Positions 48,973 to 60,648 of a stretch of DNA of 64,000 nucleotides are shown here, one piece after another. The notes below the pieces were generated by a model. It did not search any database. It was not told the origin of the DNA and saw only the letters and a program-made list of their open reading frames with translations. Source of the stretch: Chlorobaculum tepidum TLS (GTDB taxonomy: Bacteria; Bacteroidota; Chlorobiia; Chlorobiales; Chlorobiaceae). The stretch spans positions 147,501 through 211,500 of the forward strand of contig NC_002932.3 in the NCBI RefSeq assembly GCF_000006985.1, read 5' to 3'. How positions within the stretch are numbered: the first letter of the stretch is position 1; each line of letters begins with the position of its first letter. Position numbers and translations under genes: made by a program.

Positions 48973-49803
48973 TTACTCATTCGCCGACTCCACCACCATG
49001 CCGGCATAACCCGCCTCTACTGGATACGGCAGCTCTTTGCTGAAGCGTTCTACAGCTGCCTGACCGGTGCAGTGGCAGGCAATGAGGCGGGAGATGTCTC
49101 GATTGGCGAGCGATGCTACGGTGCGGTTGAGGCGCTCCGGGCTGGCTGCCGAGAGGTGCATTCCGCCGATAAGCGTCGCGATCCGTTTTTGCCCGGTGAT
49201 GCTCTCGATGTAGTCAAGCGTGTTGACGATGCCGGCATGGCAACATCCTGCGAGCACGATCAGCCCTTCCGGCTTCTCGATCCAGAGCGACAGATCGTCT
49301 TCGATGGGGTCAGGCGTTTTTCCGTCCGGATCAAAGAAAAATGGGCCGCCGGTGTCCTCGAAGGTTGTCTGGCGGGGGACTGGGCCGGTCAGGAAGGCGC
49401 CATCGGTCAGGCGGGTCGGCTCAGTGACCCATACGACCCGCTCTTTCGGAAGTCCGTTAATTGCTTGCTTGGCGGTTTCGGGCATGTCGATGGGTTTGGG
49501 CTTGTCGTTGCGGATGCTGTAGCGTTCGATGAGCGCTGACGGGTGGAGGTAGAGCGTGGCGCGGTCGGCGATTCGGAGCACGTCGGCGAGGTTGCCGGTG
49601 TGGTCGTAGTGCCCGTGGCTGAGTACGATGATGTCGATGTCCGACAAGTCGATGCCGAGCGCACGGCAGTTGGCATCGATCGCCGTGAGCTGGCCGGTGT
49701 CGAACAGGATGCGCTTGCCGCCGGTTTCAATCAGCACCGCGAAGCCGTGTTCGCAGGTGAGTCCGGGTGCGGCGCGGTTGTCGGTAAGAATGGTGAGTTT
49801 CAT
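48973..49803 (-). CDS. Metallo-beta-lactamase-fold hydrolase (MJ0936/DHPPP-synthase-like)
   Basis: A 276-residue MBL-fold protein with the metal motif VLSHGHYDHTGN (about residues 60-71), the later AGCCHAGIVNTLDYI, IGGMHLSAASPERL and LIACHCTGQAA histidines. The order matches proteins annotated as 7,8-dihydropterin-6-methyl-4-(beta-D-ribofuranosyl)aminobenzene-5'-phosphate synthase-like, but that name is rarely proven in bacteria. It lacks a signal peptide. It converges with the CWC gene and has no close co-directional neighbour. Confidence 0.85.
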   Translation of the reverse strand: MKLTILTDNRAAPGLTCEHGFAVLIETGGKRILFDTGQLTAIDANCRALGIDLSDIDIIVLSHGHYDHTGNLADVLRIADRATLYLHPSALIERYSIRNDKPKPIDMPETAKQAINGLPKERVVWVTEPTRLTDGAFLTGPVPRQTTFEDTGGPFFFDPDGKTPDPIEDDLSLWIEKPEGLIVLAGCCHAGIVNTLDYIESITGQKRIATLIGGMHLSAASPERLNRTVASLANRDISRLIACHCTGQAAVERFSKELPYPVEAGYAGMVVESANE

Positions 49804-49981
49804 GATGCAATCAAATGTCGATGCAATGTTTTGCGGCGTTTAGCCGTTTTCTGACAAGTTAAGGTTCTTTTCAGAGAACAACTCTGTGATGGAGGCGCAG
49901 TTTTTATTTTTCAGGAGTTGTCCGGCTGTTCTGAAGGGATGCGTTTTTTTCGGAAACTATAATCAACAAGGAGCATTTCAA

Positions 49982-50314
49982 ATGATGAAGTCAGTGAAAG
50001 CGGCGATGCTTGCCACGACTATGGTGGCTATGAGCCTGACTGCCCATGCGGCGGAAACTCCCTCCGTGGCGCTGGGTAAAAAACTGTTCAACGATCCATC
50101 GCTTGGCGGCGCTGCCGGCGCCAAAACCTGCGCGAGCTGCCATCCGAACGGCAAGGGAGTCGAAAATGCGTGGAAGAATCCGAACCTCGCCAAGCAGATC
50201 AATACCTGCATCCTTGGCGCGCTGAAGGGCAAACCACTGCCGCTGGAGTCGGTTGAGATGAAATCTCTTGTTCTTTACCATCAGTCGCTTAAACCGGCTT
50301 CGATAAAGCCATGA
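49982..50314 (+). CDS. Small periplasmic c-type cytochrome
   Basis: A 110-residue monohaem cytochrome. A Sec signal peptide (residues 1 to about 24, ending AHAAE) is followed by the haem motif CASCH (Cys50, Cys53, His54). The sixth ligand could be Met268-type in other families; here a Met lies in VEMKSLVLYHQ near the C-terminus. An AAGGAG site lies 7-8 bases before the ATG. In a thiosulfate/sulfide-oxidising phototroph it would carry electrons in the periplasm, but no sox or other redox partner is adjacent. An epimerase gene follows after 13 bases. Confidence 0.88.
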   Translation: MMKSVKAAMLATTMVAMSLTAHAAETPSVALGKKLFNDPSLGGAAGAKTCASCHPNGKGVENAWKNPNLAKQINTCILGALKGKPLPLESVEMKSLVLYHQSLKPASIKP

Positions 50315-50327
50315 ATTTTGAAGTGTT

Positions 50328-51164
50328 ATGAGTGAGAAAAAAATATCGATTCTCGGTTGCGGGTGGCTCGGTTTGCCACTGGCCCGTTTTCTGGCTGGCG
50401 AGGGGTATACCGTCAAGGGTTCGACTACCAGCGAAGCGAAAATTACCAAGATGAAAGAGGCCGGTGTCGAGCCTTTCCGGATTGTCATCGATGAGAGCAT
50501 TGAAGGCGATATTTCCTCGTTTTTGGACAGCGAAATCCTCGTGGTGAACATTCCTCCCAAGCGGCGTGAAGATGTGGTCGAATACCATGTCGGCCAGATT
50601 TCGCTGCTGATCGACGCTCTTGCCGATTCGCCGGTGAAGCATGTGTTGTTCGTCAGCTCGACCTCGGTCTATCCCGCGTCGGGTGGTGAAGTGGTCGAAT
50701 CTGACGCCGCAGATCCCGACGCGGCGGACTCTCCAGCCGGTCGGGCGTTGATGTACGTCGAGGAGATGCTGCGTTCGGAGTCTGCGTTCAACACCACGGT
50801 GGTGCGCTTCGGTGGTCTGATCGGCCCCGGACGCAATCCGGCGGAGTTCATCCAGCGCATGACAGAAATCACGAGTCCCGCTCATCCGGTGAACCTTATT
50901 CATCTCGATGATTGTGTGCACGTGATCGCTGAAATCATCCGGCAGGAAGCCTGGGGCGAAACCTTCAACGCCTGCGCGCCGCTCCACCCGACTCGAAGCG
51001 AACTCTATGCCGCCGCTGCTGAAAGTCACGGCCTCGCCGCGCTGCAGGAAGAACGATCCAGTGACACCAATTTCAAGATCGTCAACAGTGACAGGATTGT
51101 CGAGAAACTGGGATACACGTTCCTGCATCCTGATCCGCTGGCAATGGCAAGGGGAGGCAATTGA
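50328..51164 (+). CDS. NAD(P)-dependent epimerase/dehydratase-like extended SDR
   Basis: A 278-residue protein with the Rossmann start ISILGCGWLGLPLARFLAGE (GxGxxG-like), KHVLFVSSTSVYP (catalytic Ser/Thr region), RALMYVEEMLR and VRFGGLIGPGRNP. The usual YxxxK is not plain (around YVEEM), as in the YeeZ subgroup of extended SDRs, so catalysis may differ. Substrate unknown. It follows the cytochrome gene by 13 bases and is followed by a short palindrome. Confidence 0.8.
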   Translation: MSEKKISILGCGWLGLPLARFLAGEGYTVKGSTTSEAKITKMKEAGVEPFRIVIDESIEGDISSFLDSEILVVNIPPKRREDVVEYHVGQISLLIDALADSPVKHVLFVSSTSVYPASGGEVVESDAADPDAADSPAGRALMYVEEMLRSESAFNTTVVRFGGLIGPGRNPAEFIQRMTEITSPAHPVNLIHLDDCVHVIAEIIRQEAWGETFNACAPLHPTRSELYAAAAESHGLAALQEERSSDTNFKIVNSDRIVEKLGYTFLHPDPLAMARGGN

Positions 51165-51178
51165 CAGTTGCATTGTCG

Positions 51179-51200
51179 GGGCAGACCTTTGTGTCTGCCC
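51179..51200. repeat. Short REP-like palindrome
   Basis: GGGCAGAC / GTCTGCCC, a perfect 8-bp palindrome with a CTTTGT loop, lies between two convergent genes. Similar units occur at 43442 and 54599-54758. Confidence 0.5.
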
Positions 51201-51227
51201 TGTTCCGCAGTTGCCAGGCCGTTGCAG

Positions 51228-51698
51228 TTACAGAATGAATTCGAGGTCGTAGCCCTCTTTCGCTGCTTTAGCGGCGAACTTTTGGAAATCCCTTAGAAAA
51301 CCGAGAGTCTCTGCTGGATCGATTTCGCGCCAGTAGGCAATGCGTTCCGGGTCGTCCTGCCAGCCGAGCATCACCTTTTCGGGGCTTTTCCCGCGTATCT
51401 CGCCGACGCATTCGTCGATAATTTCAATCATTCTGCCAATCGCGCCAGAGGGTAGAAATGCCTCGTCCCAGCTGTCGAGCCCGTTATTCGATTCGGAGAT
51501 GAACGGCAGCGCGTTGAGCTGTTCGATGACGCCGTAGTAGAACAGGGCGGTGTAGTCGTGGGCGGAAATTTCCATCGAATCGTAGATCTTGTAGCTCTTG
51601 TCGGCAAGCCTGACGGTGTTGATCTTGCCGCTTCGATAAATCGGCAGTTCGCGGTGCAGGGGGTTCTGGTCGTCAAGGAGAATATGGGTGACGGTCAT
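51228..51698 (-). CDS. Hypothetical protein
   Basis: A 156-residue soluble protein I do not recognise. It is acidic, with helical stretches such as ALFYYGVIEQLNALPFI and ETLGFLRDFQKFAAKAAKEG. It has no signal peptide, membrane segment or cysteine motif. The ordered composition and normal codon usage support a real gene. It lies alone, convergent with the epimerase gene and divergent from clpC. Confidence 0.65.
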   Translation of the reverse strand: MTVTHILLDDQNPLHRELPIYRSGKINTVRLADKSYKIYDSMEISAHDYTALFYYGVIEQLNALPFISESNNGLDSWDEAFLPSGAIGRMIEIIDECVGEIRGKSPEKVMLGWQDDPERIAYWREIDPAETLGFLRDFQKFAAKAAKEGYDLEFIL

Positions 51699-51896
51699 GG
51701 TGTTCGATGCGGGCTGAAACGATTAATTTCTCACCACTGTTTTGATCGAAGGAATTGGTTTGAGATGACGTCTTAATTATAGTTATTTAACTGAATGTAG
51801 CGATAACAGATTGGTTGTGCCCACTCGTACTTCATAGCCAGAGTTACAGCGCATTTCAGGGAGCTTCCCGTCAATTTTAGCGATACAGGATCATAA

Positions 51897-54461
<2,565 letters not shown>

Positions 54462-54493
54462 TGCCCCGGATCGCAAGATTTTAATTTCTCCCG

Positions 54494-54531
54494 AAGCCCC
54501 GCTGAAACGATGATTTCAGCGGGGCTTTTTT
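54494..54531 (+). terminator. Intrinsic terminator of clpC
   Basis: AAGCCCCGCTGAAA pairs perfectly with TTTCAGCGGGGCTT around CGATGA and is followed by a T-run. Confidence 0.95.
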
Positions 54532-54598
54532 TGGGGGGGTATTTCGTACAAGTGTCTGAACCGGGGGTGATTTGGAGATTATAACTCTTATACAATTG

Positions 54599-54758
54599 CC
54601 CCGGACTTCAGTCCGGGGTTTGCGGATAACACAAAATAATTCAGGGCTTTAGCCCGATTTCTTTTTTCGGATATGATCGCTATTCCACACTACCCCGGCT
54701 TTCAAGCCGGGGCAACATGAATGTAAACGGTTGGAATGTCCAGAGGGTTAAAACCCTC
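54599..54758. repeat. Cluster of four REP-like palindromes
   Basis: Four short palindromes lie within 160 bases: CCCCGGAC-TTCA-GTCCGGGG (54599-54618), GGGCTTTAGCCC (54644-54655), CCCCGGCTT-TC-AAGCCGGGG (54693-54712) and GAGGGTT-AA-AACCCTC (54743-54758). They are separated by AT-rich linkers. None is followed by a T-run suited to termination, and the gap has no gene. The arrangement resembles REP/BIME elements mobilised by RAYT transposases. Confidence 0.65.
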
Positions 54759-54787
54759 CTGAATGGATGATCGATTTCTGCGCCTGT

Positions 54788-56164
54788 TCAGCAGCCCGGC
54801 ACCGGCGGATGGCCTTCGAGCGAGGCGGCGATGGAGCGTTGCAGCAGCTCCTCCGGCAGCGGGTAGTCGCTGATTTTGCCCGACATGTAGGCGTCGTAGC
54901 CCTGCAAGTCCATCAGTCCGTGGCCGGACCAGTTCATCAGGATCACCTTCTCCTTGCCCTCCTCCTTGGCCTGCTTTGCTTCGCGGATGGTCTGCGCGAT
55001 GGCGTGCGAAGTCTCCGGCGCGGGGATGAACCCTTCGGTGTGGGCGAAGAGCAGGGCAGCTTCGTAGCACTCGGTCTGCGGCAGCGCGGTGGCTTCGATC
55101 AGCCCGAGCTGCTTGGTGTGGCTCACCAGCGGAGCCATGCCGTGGTAGCGCAGGCCGCCCGCGTGGATGGCCGGCGGAATGAAGGTGTGGCCGAGGCTGT
55201 GCATCGGCAGGAGCGGCGTCATCATCGCCACGTCGCCCGAATCATAGGCGTAGGGCGCGCGGGTCAGCGTCGGGCACGCCTCCGGCTCGGTTGCGATCAC
55301 CTGCACATCCTTGCCGTGAATCTTGTCGTACAGGAACGGGAAGCTGATGCCCGCGAAGTTCGAGCCGCCGCCCGCGCAGCCGATCACGATGTCCGGGTAG
55401 CGCCCGATCTTGTCGAACTGTTTCCTGGCTTCGAGGCCGATGATGGTTTGGTGCAGCATCACGTGATTCAGCACGCTGCCGAGGGCGTAGCGGGTGTCGT
55501 CGCGCTCGACTGCTTGCTCGATTGCCTCGCTGATGGCGATGCCGAGGCTGCCCGGCGTGTCGGGATCCTCTTCGAGAATCCTGCGCCCAACCGCTGTCAG
55601 CGGGCTCGGGCTGGGGATGCACTCCGCGCCCCAGGTGTTCATCATGATCTTGCGGAACGGCTTCTGGTCGAAGCTGATGCGCACCATGAACACCTTGCAC
55701 TCGATGCCGATCAGCTTGCAGCTCATCGCCAGCGCGCTGCCCCATTGGCCCGCGCCGGTTTCGGTGGTGAGGTACTTGATACCGAACTCCCGGTTGTACC
55801 ACGCCTGCGCCACCGCAGTGTTGGGCTTGTGGCTCCCGGCGGGCGAGACCCCTTCGTTCTTGTAGTAGATTTTGGCCGGAGTGCCGAGCGCCGCTTCGAG
55901 TCGCCGCGCGCGGTAGAGCGGCGAAGGCCGCCACAGCTTGAGGATGCCGAGAATTTCTTCCGGAATATCGATCCAGCGCTCGGTGCTCACCTCCTGCTCG
56001 ATCAGGTTCATCGGAAACACTTTGGCCAGCGCATCCGGCCCGATCGGATTGCCATCCAGCCCCACCGGCGGCGGCATGGGCGAAGGCAGGTCGGCCTGGA
56101 TGTTGTACCACTGACGGGGCATTTCATCCTCGCTCAGGAGGATTTTGGTAGGCTCTGTACTCAT
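54788..56164 (-). CDS. trpB2: Tryptophan synthase beta chain, TrpB2 type
   Basis: A 458-residue PLP enzyme of the long TrpB2 class, which often acts without TrpA and condenses indole with serine. It starts with a TrpB2-type N-terminal extension ([13 protein letters not shown]). The PLP lysine lies in [14 protein letters not shown] (about residue 110), with [12 protein letters not shown], the phosphate-binding [11 protein letters not shown] and a C-terminal [16 protein letters not shown]. It is distinct from the trpAB-type beta chain. It stands alone; trpA is absent nearby. REP-like palindromes lie just past its stop. Confidence 0.93.
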   Translation of the reverse strand: MSTEPTKILLSEDEMPRQWYNIQADLPSPMPPPVGLDGNPIGPDALAKVFPMNLIEQEVSTERWIDIPEEILGILKLWRPSPLYRARRLEAALGTPAKIYYKNEGVSPAGSHKPNTAVAQAWYNREFGIKYLTTETGAGQWGSALAMSCKLIGIECKVFMVRISFDQKPFRKIMMNTWGAECIPSPSPLTAVGRRILEEDPDTPGSLGIAISEAIEQAVERDDTRYALGSVLNHVMLHQTIIGLEARKQFDKIGRYPDIVIGCAGGGSNFAGISFPFLYDKIHGKDVQVIATEPEACPTLTRAPYAYDSGDVAMMTPLLPMHSLGHTFIPPAIHAGGLRYHGMAPLVSHTKQLGLIEATALPQTECYEAALLFAHTEGFIPAPETSHAIAQTIREAKQAKEEGKEKVILMNWSGHGLMDLQGYDAYMSGKISDYPLPEELLQRSIAASLEGHPPVPGC

Positions 56165-56336
56165 GCGTGTAATGCTTTGAAGTAAGAGAAAAGAGAGCGG
56201 CGACGGCTCTCATGGCCGGGATGTCCGGTGGCCATCATGAAAGGTAGGGAGAGCGCAGGCGGATTGCAACGATTTGGGGCGGGGATTTTTTGGGAGCAGA
56301 GCTGGATGAGCAACGTTAGGCGAATCTGAAAAACGC

Positions 56337-56365
56337 TTGACAACTGGTCAGGTTTAGTGTACACT
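56337..56365 (+). promoter_or_regulatory. Near-consensus sigma-70 promoter
   Basis: TTGACA (56337-56342), a 17-base spacer and TACACT (56360-56365) give an almost perfect promoter. A small open frame with an AAGGAAG ribosome-binding site begins 16 bases after it, in a region with no known gene. Confidence 0.55.
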
Positions 56366-56380
56366 CAAGGAAGCGCTACG

Positions 56381-56470
56381 ATGAAAACCATATCATTATC
56401 ATTAAGCAATTTTTGGAAGGTTCTTCGCAGAATACCGTGGGTAAATGGTGAATATGGGTCAATCGACTGA
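56381..56470 (+). CDS. Possible 29-residue small protein or gene remnant
   Basis: An ATG at 56381, preceded by AAGGAAG at a workable spacing, opens 29 codons starting MKTISLSLSNFWKVLRRI and ending at a TGA. The peptide has a mixed hydrophobic/basic N-terminus and no known family. The promoter and ribosome-binding site in the right order argue for expression; the short length and AT-rich surroundings fit equally well with the 5' end of a degraded gene. Confidence 0.3.
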   Translation: MKTISLSLSNFWKVLRRIPWVNGEYGSID

Positions 56471-56775
56471 GGCACGGCCAAAACGAATGCGCTCTGCAAA
56501 GAGTGTCCGGCCAAAGGATAAATCACCTTAACGCTTTATTATATGATGAGTTATAAATGTCTTTGACCGAACTGTTAAACTTGTTCATCAGGGATGGTCA
56601 TGTGAGCATTAGCCATTGTTTCGCAAACAGTGCTCCTTACGGGCTGTAGTTTAGCTTGGCGTTAAACTTCTTCAGCCCAAAAACCTAATTTCCTATTTCA
56701 ATCGTAGCTGATGGCTTTGAGGAGAGGCCGCAAGCGATTTGGAGGCAAGGAAAGAATGAGGGATGAGAGCGTGGG
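56471..56775. other. Gap before tRNA-Leu without a recognised gene
   Basis: An AT-rich stretch of about 300 bases. One 30-codon frame (from ATG 56556, starting MSLTELLNLFIRDGH) is open but has no recognisable motif. Nothing else is seen. Confidence 0.45.
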
Positions 56776-56861
56776 TGCCGAAGGCAGGAATCGAACCTGC
56801 ACGTCCATTGCTGAACACGGGATTTTAAGTCTCGGGCGTTTACCAGTTCCGCTACTTCGGC
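56776..56861 (-). tRNA. tRNA-Leu (anticodon TAA), copy A with an anticodon-stem mismatch
   Basis: Eighty-six bases on the minus strand: acceptor GCCGAAG pairs with CTTCGGC, long variable arm, anticodon loop CTTAAAA (TAA). The anticodon stem reads CGAGA against TCCCG, which leaves an A-C mismatch at pair 29:41. Copy B at 62981 is fully paired there. Confidence 0.9.
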
Positions 56862-57017
56862 AACCTTTTTGGAAAATCAGAGGTTGTGCAAATCAATATC
56901 CCTCCGCCCACTCTTCCTCCTAATTCCTTCCTAACTCTCACGTCGTACTATTACTCCTGACGCGGATGATCGCGTTGATAATTCAATCGATAATTCAATC
57001 AACAAGGAGTGATGATT

Positions 57018-57362
57018 ATGAAACGTTATGGTTATGTGGCTGTTGGCGTTATGCTTTCGGCTGGGGTGTTTGGCGGCATGTTCGCGCATTCGGCTTATGC
57101 GGCGGAATCCGGGAATGATGCGCTTGAGTTTCAGAAACCGGCAATCAGCCTGTCGCAGGCGGTCAATGCTGCCGAGACGTTTACGCGGGGACGGGCGGTT
57201 CGCGCCGAGCTTGAAAAGCATGGCGGGCAGCCGGTTTACGATGTCGAGGTGGTCAATGGTGCGAAGGTGCTGGATGTCCGGGTTGACAAGGACAACGGCC
57301 GGATACTCGCAGCCAATGTGGACAAAGCGGATCATGACGATGCCGGGGACGCCGAGGATTGA
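57018..57362 (+). CDS. PepSY-domain periplasmic protein
   Basis: A 114-residue exported protein. A signal peptide (about residues 1-28, ending AHSAYAAES) is followed by a PepSY domain: SLSQAVNAAETFTRGRAVRA, then PVYDVEVVNGAKVLDVRVDK and DNGRILAANVDKADHDD. PepSY proteins of this type often accompany two-component systems, as here. Several starts are possible (GTG 57009, ATG 57012, ATG 57018). The AAGGAG at 57004-57009 suits the ATG at 57018 best. The acidic, Asp-rich C-terminus could bind metal, but that is a guess. Confidence 0.85.
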   Translation: MKRYGYVAVGVMLSAGVFGGMFAHSAYAAESGNDALEFQKPAISLSQAVNAAETFTRGRAVRAELEKHGGQPVYDVEVVNGAKVLDVRVDKDNGRILAANVDKADHDDAGDAED

Positions 57363-57593
57363 GGCGTTCCGGCATGGATGTTTTTCGCGTTGTGTGTATG
57401 GTAACGCAGCTCACGGAACACTCTGTTCCGGTTGCATGTTCTTTGTTGTGCATGTGTTTGCGTTGTGCTGATGCAACGCCGGGGTGAAGTCCGGGGGTGG
57501 TGGTTTTCTGCCGCTCCTCCGGACCCGGCTCCGGAATTCCTGAATTTCACGATGGGGTAGTTGCCCTGTAAATCATCAAAAAAAATAGAAGTT

Positions 57594-58256
57594 ATGCGCG
57601 TGCTGCTTGTCGAGGATGATCCCATGATTGCCGAGGCGGTTTCGGTGGCGCTGAAGGATGCGGCGTATGCGGTGGACTGGGTGCGCGATGGCGAGAAGGC
57701 TGCCGACGCGCTTCGTTATGGCGAGCATCAGGCCGTGCTGCTCGACCTGGGGCTTCCGGGGCGCGGCGGTCTGGAGGTGCTCGCGGCGCTTCGGGAGGGC
57801 GGGAGTTCGATTCCCGTCATCATCATCACCGCCCGCGACGGTCTCGGCGAGCGCATCGCGGGGCTGGATTCGGGCGCGGACGATTATCTCGTCAAGCCGT
57901 TTGATCTCGATGAACTGCTGGCGCGGCTCCGGGCGGTGATCCGGCGTCAGGGCGGGCAGGCTTCGGGGCTGATCGGCAATGGCCAGATCACGCTCGATCC
58001 CGCCACGCACACAGCATTCTGCGGCGAGGAGCGGGCCGTGCTCAGCTCGCGCGAGTTCGCGGTGCTGCACGCGCTTCTGCTCCAGCCGGGCCGCATCCTG
58101 AGCCGCTCGGCGCTCGAAGAGCGGGTCTATGGCTGGGACGAGGAGGTCGAGAGCAACGCCATCGATTACCTGATCCACCAGCTCCGCCGCAAGCTCGGCG
58201 CGACGAGCATCAAAAACATACGGGGTGCGGGATGGATGGTCGAAAAACAGCCATGA
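57594..58256 (+). CDS. OmpR/PhoB-family response regulator
   Basis: A 220-residue regulator. The receiver domain (about 1-115) has the acidic pair VEDD (residues 8-9), the phospho-acceptor Asp51 in LLDLGLPG, and the conserved Lys in VKPFDLDE (about 101). The winged-helix domain (about 125-220) ends VYGWDEEVESNAIDYLIHQL, RRKLGA and an IRGAGWMVE tail, the QseB/PmrA subtype. Its stop overlaps the start of the kinase gene (ATGA). It should control transcription, perhaps of the upstream PepSY gene. Confidence 0.95.
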   Translation: MRVLLVEDDPMIAEAVSVALKDAAYAVDWVRDGEKAADALRYGEHQAVLLDLGLPGRGGLEVLAALREGGSSIPVIIITARDGLGERIAGLDSGADDYLVKPFDLDELLARLRAVIRRQGGQASGLIGNGQITLDPATHTAFCGEERAVLSSREFAVLHALLLQPGRILSRSALEERVYGWDEEVESNAIDYLIHQLRRKLGATSIKNIRGAGWMVEKQP

Positions 58257-59566
58257 CGCCCTCGCTGCAACGGCGTCTGACCGCGATGCTGGCCGGGGCG
58301 ATCGTGCTGGCGGCACTGGTCGCGGCGGCGACTTCGTTCTATTTTTCCTACCGCGAGGCCAAAGAGTTTCAGGACGACATGCTCCGCCAGATCGCGGTGC
58401 TTCAGTCTCGCGGCGAGTGGGAGACCGTTGGAGCCGGAGCATTGTCAGTCCCCTCGTCTTCGGCCTCTCTGAGCGATCCCGAGTCCAGAATCACGATTTT
58501 TCATTTCACTGACCGATCCGCGCCGCGCTGGCTTGCCGGGCATCTCGCGCCCGGCTTTCACACGCTCCGGCAGGAGGGCGAACCGGTGCGGGTGTTCATC
58601 GTTCACGGGCCGTCCGCGATGACGGCGGTCGCGCAACCGACCGATACGCGCGATGAACTCGCGCTCAACAGCGCCTTGCGCACGCTCGCGCCGGGCCTGT
58701 TGCTGCTGCCGCTCATGGCGCTGCTCGTCATGCGCATCGTCCGTTCCGCGCTCAAGCCCGTCACCACGCTGTCGCGCCTGCTCGACCAGCAGCAGCCCGG
58801 CCAGCCGGTTCCGCTGCCGGAGCGCGGCATTCCCGAAGAGATAATGCCGTTCGTGGAGGCGCTCAACCGGCTGCTTGGGCGCATTTCACTTTTGCTTGGC
58901 CAGCAGCGGCGTTTCATTGCCGACGCGGCCCACGAGCTGCGCAGTCCGCTGACGGCGCTCTCCCTTCAGGCGGAGAATCTCCGGCAGGCGTCAAGCGCCG
59001 ACCAGATGCGCGCCCGGCTTGTGCCGCTTCAGTCGGGCATCGAACGCGCCCGCCAGCTTACCGCGCAGCTTCTCGATCTGGCGCGGGTGCAGGCGCACCC
59101 TTCCGGCGCGGCTCCGGTCGATCTTCCGGCGCTGGCGCGAGAGCTGATCGCCGGGTACCTGCCGCTGGCGGAGGCTCGCGGCATCGATCTCGGCCTTGAC
59201 GATTCAGGCCCGGTGTTGCTCGACGGCGATCCTGAAAGCTTCACGCTGATTCTGAAAAACGGCCTCGAAAACGCCCTGAAATACGTTCAGCCGGGCGGAA
59301 CGGTGACGGTCAGGCTCGCCGTCGAACATGGCGACGGAATCGCGGAGGTGATCGATAACGGCCCCGGCATTCCGGAGAGCGAGCGGGAGCGGGTGTTCGA
59401 TGCGTTTTACCGCACGCCCGGTTCCGGCCAGCCCGGCAGCGGCCTCGGCCTGACTATCGCGCGCGAAGCTGCCCGCTCGCTCGGCGGCGACCTCCGTGTG
59501 CTGTCTGGCCCCGATGGCCAGGGCACGGTATTTCGCTACCGGCAACGCGGGCGCGAAGCCGGGTGA
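58253..59566 (+). CDS. Sensor histidine kinase
   Basis: A 437-residue inner-membrane kinase. One N-terminal membrane segment (about residues 9-31), a periplasmic sensor region (about 32-140) and a second membrane segment (about 143-163) lead into a HAMP-like linker. The HisKA motif is FIADAAHELRSPLTALSLQ (phospho-acceptor His about 226), and the HATPase domain has the N box NGLENALKY, DNGPGIPE and SGLGLTIAREAARSLGG. It is the partner of the preceding regulator (QseC/PmrB-like). The signal is unknown; the short sensor domain and PepSY neighbour hint at an envelope or metal signal. Confidence 0.93.
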   Translation: MTPSLQRRLTAMLAGAIVLAALVAAATSFYFSYREAKEFQDDMLRQIAVLQSRGEWETVGAGALSVPSSSASLSDPESRITIFHFTDRSAPRWLAGHLAPGFHTLRQEGEPVRVFIVHGPSAMTAVAQPTDTRDELALNSALRTLAPGLLLLPLMALLVMRIVRSALKPVTTLSRLLDQQQPGQPVPLPERGIPEEIMPFVEALNRLLGRISLLLGQQRRFIADAAHELRSPLTALSLQAENLRQASSADQMRARLVPLQSGIERARQLTAQLLDLARVQAHPSGAAPVDLPALARELIAGYLPLAEARGIDLGLDDSGPVLLDGDPESFTLILKNGLENALKYVQPGGTVTVRLAVEHGDGIAEVIDNGPGIPESERERVFDAFYRTPGSGQPGSGLGLTIAREAARSLGGDLRVLSGPDGQGTVFRYRQRGREAG

Positions 59567-59631
59567 TTTTTGGAGCTGGAATTCTTCCTTGAAAAAAACT
59601 GCAATTGCATTGCCGATCGCTGGTTTATCGA

Positions 59632-60648
59632 TTATCCGGCGGTTGCCGAACGGTGATGCTCCGCTATTAAATTGGCTATGGTTCGCTGAACCTCCGCTCT
59701 CTCAAACCGTTCGAGATGAATTCTCCGGCTTTCATCGCCCATTCGCCGTCTCAACCCCTCGTTGAGCACCAGTTGTTCGAGCGCATCGAGCCACTCTTTC
59801 GCGCTGTCCGCCAGAAATCCGTTCACCCCTTGTTCAATGGTTGACCTGTTGGCTCCGACATTTGAGGCGACCACCGGTTTTCCGTAAGCCATGTACTGGA
59901 TCAGCTTGAACGCGCACTTGCCCCGACACCACTCGTCGTCGGTCAGCGGCATGATGCCAATGTCGATTTCGGACAGCCACGATTTCTCGCTTTCCGACGA
60001 CCACGGCGTCAGTTTCCACGGCGTTTTCATTCCGCTCGCCATTTTTCCGCTCATCAGCGAAAATTGCACCCACGGATATTTTTCGGCGAGCAGGCTGAGC
60101 GTTTCATCGATTTGCCGGAGGAAATAGAGATTAGCGTTGATGCCGATCCAGCCGATGGTGACGGTTTTGTTTTTCTGGTGGACGTTGAGTTTTTGCGGCG
60201 GAGTTTCAAAAGGGGTCGGCACCAGATGCACGTTGCCGTTGTATTGCTCCGCATAATCCTTGAGCGCATCGCTGCCCGCCAGCACCATGGCCGAGCGTTG
60301 CAGTGTGCGGGCGATCCATTGGCGTTTCAGCCAGCTTTCAGGCTCCTGTTTTCCGGTGAGCATCACTTGCTTGACATGGATGGCGTCGTCGAAATCAAAG
60401 ATCACGTTCGCCTTGCGCGAGAACAGCCAGACCAGCGGCGGCGGAAACACCTTGCGCTGAATCCACACGTAGTCGTAATTTCCGCAAACGGCCAGCGCCC
60501 TCGCGATGTTTCTTGACGCCTCTTTTCCCGAAACGCAGAGGGTATCGGCCTGAATGCCGTACTGATTCCAGTGCGGCAGGAACTGCCCCATCCTGTAACG
60601 AAAACTCGGACGGTGTGGCGAAAGGTGCAGACACAAAATGGAGATCAT
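59632..60648 (-). CDS. Glycosyltransferase, family 4-like (GT-B fold)
   Basis: A glycosyltransferase of about 338 residues. It starts ISILCLHLSPHRPSFRYRMG, a typical lead-in for group 1 enzymes working on envelope glycans, and has the donor-site block KLIQYMAYGKPVVASNVGAN, then RSTIEQGVNGFLADSAKEWL near the C-terminus. The frame extends upstream to 60717 with ATG 60711 as another possible start; the ATG at 60648 gives the family-like N-terminus, but no Shine-Dalgarno sequence decides the matter. It is a lone gene; the acceptor is unknown. Confidence 0.85.
   Translation of the reverse strand: MISILCLHLSPHRPSFRYRMGQFLPHWNQYGIQADTLCVSGKEASRNIARALAVCGNYDYVWIQRKVFPPPLVWLFSRKANVIFDFDDAIHVKQVMLTGKQEPESWLKRQWIARTLQRSAMVLAGSDALKDYAEQYNGNVHLVPTPFETPPQKLNVHQKNKTVTIGWIGINANLYFLRQIDETLSLLAEKYPWVQFSLMSGKMASGMKTPWKLTPWSSESEKSWLSEIDIGIMPLTDDEWCRGKCAFKLIQYMAYGKPVVASNVGANRSTIEQGVNGFLADSAKEWLDALEQLVLNEGLRRRMGDESRRIHLERFERAEVQRTIANLIAEHHRSATAG

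Noticed and set aside
54599-54758. The four palindromes as transcription terminators of clpC or trpB2
   Set aside because: clpC already has a perfect terminator at 54494 and none of the four is followed by a proper T-run on either strand.
56311-56330. GTTAGGC in the spacer upstream of the small frame, resembling an integron attC core
   Set aside because: Only a 7-base match; no partner core site at attC spacing and no integrase in the window.
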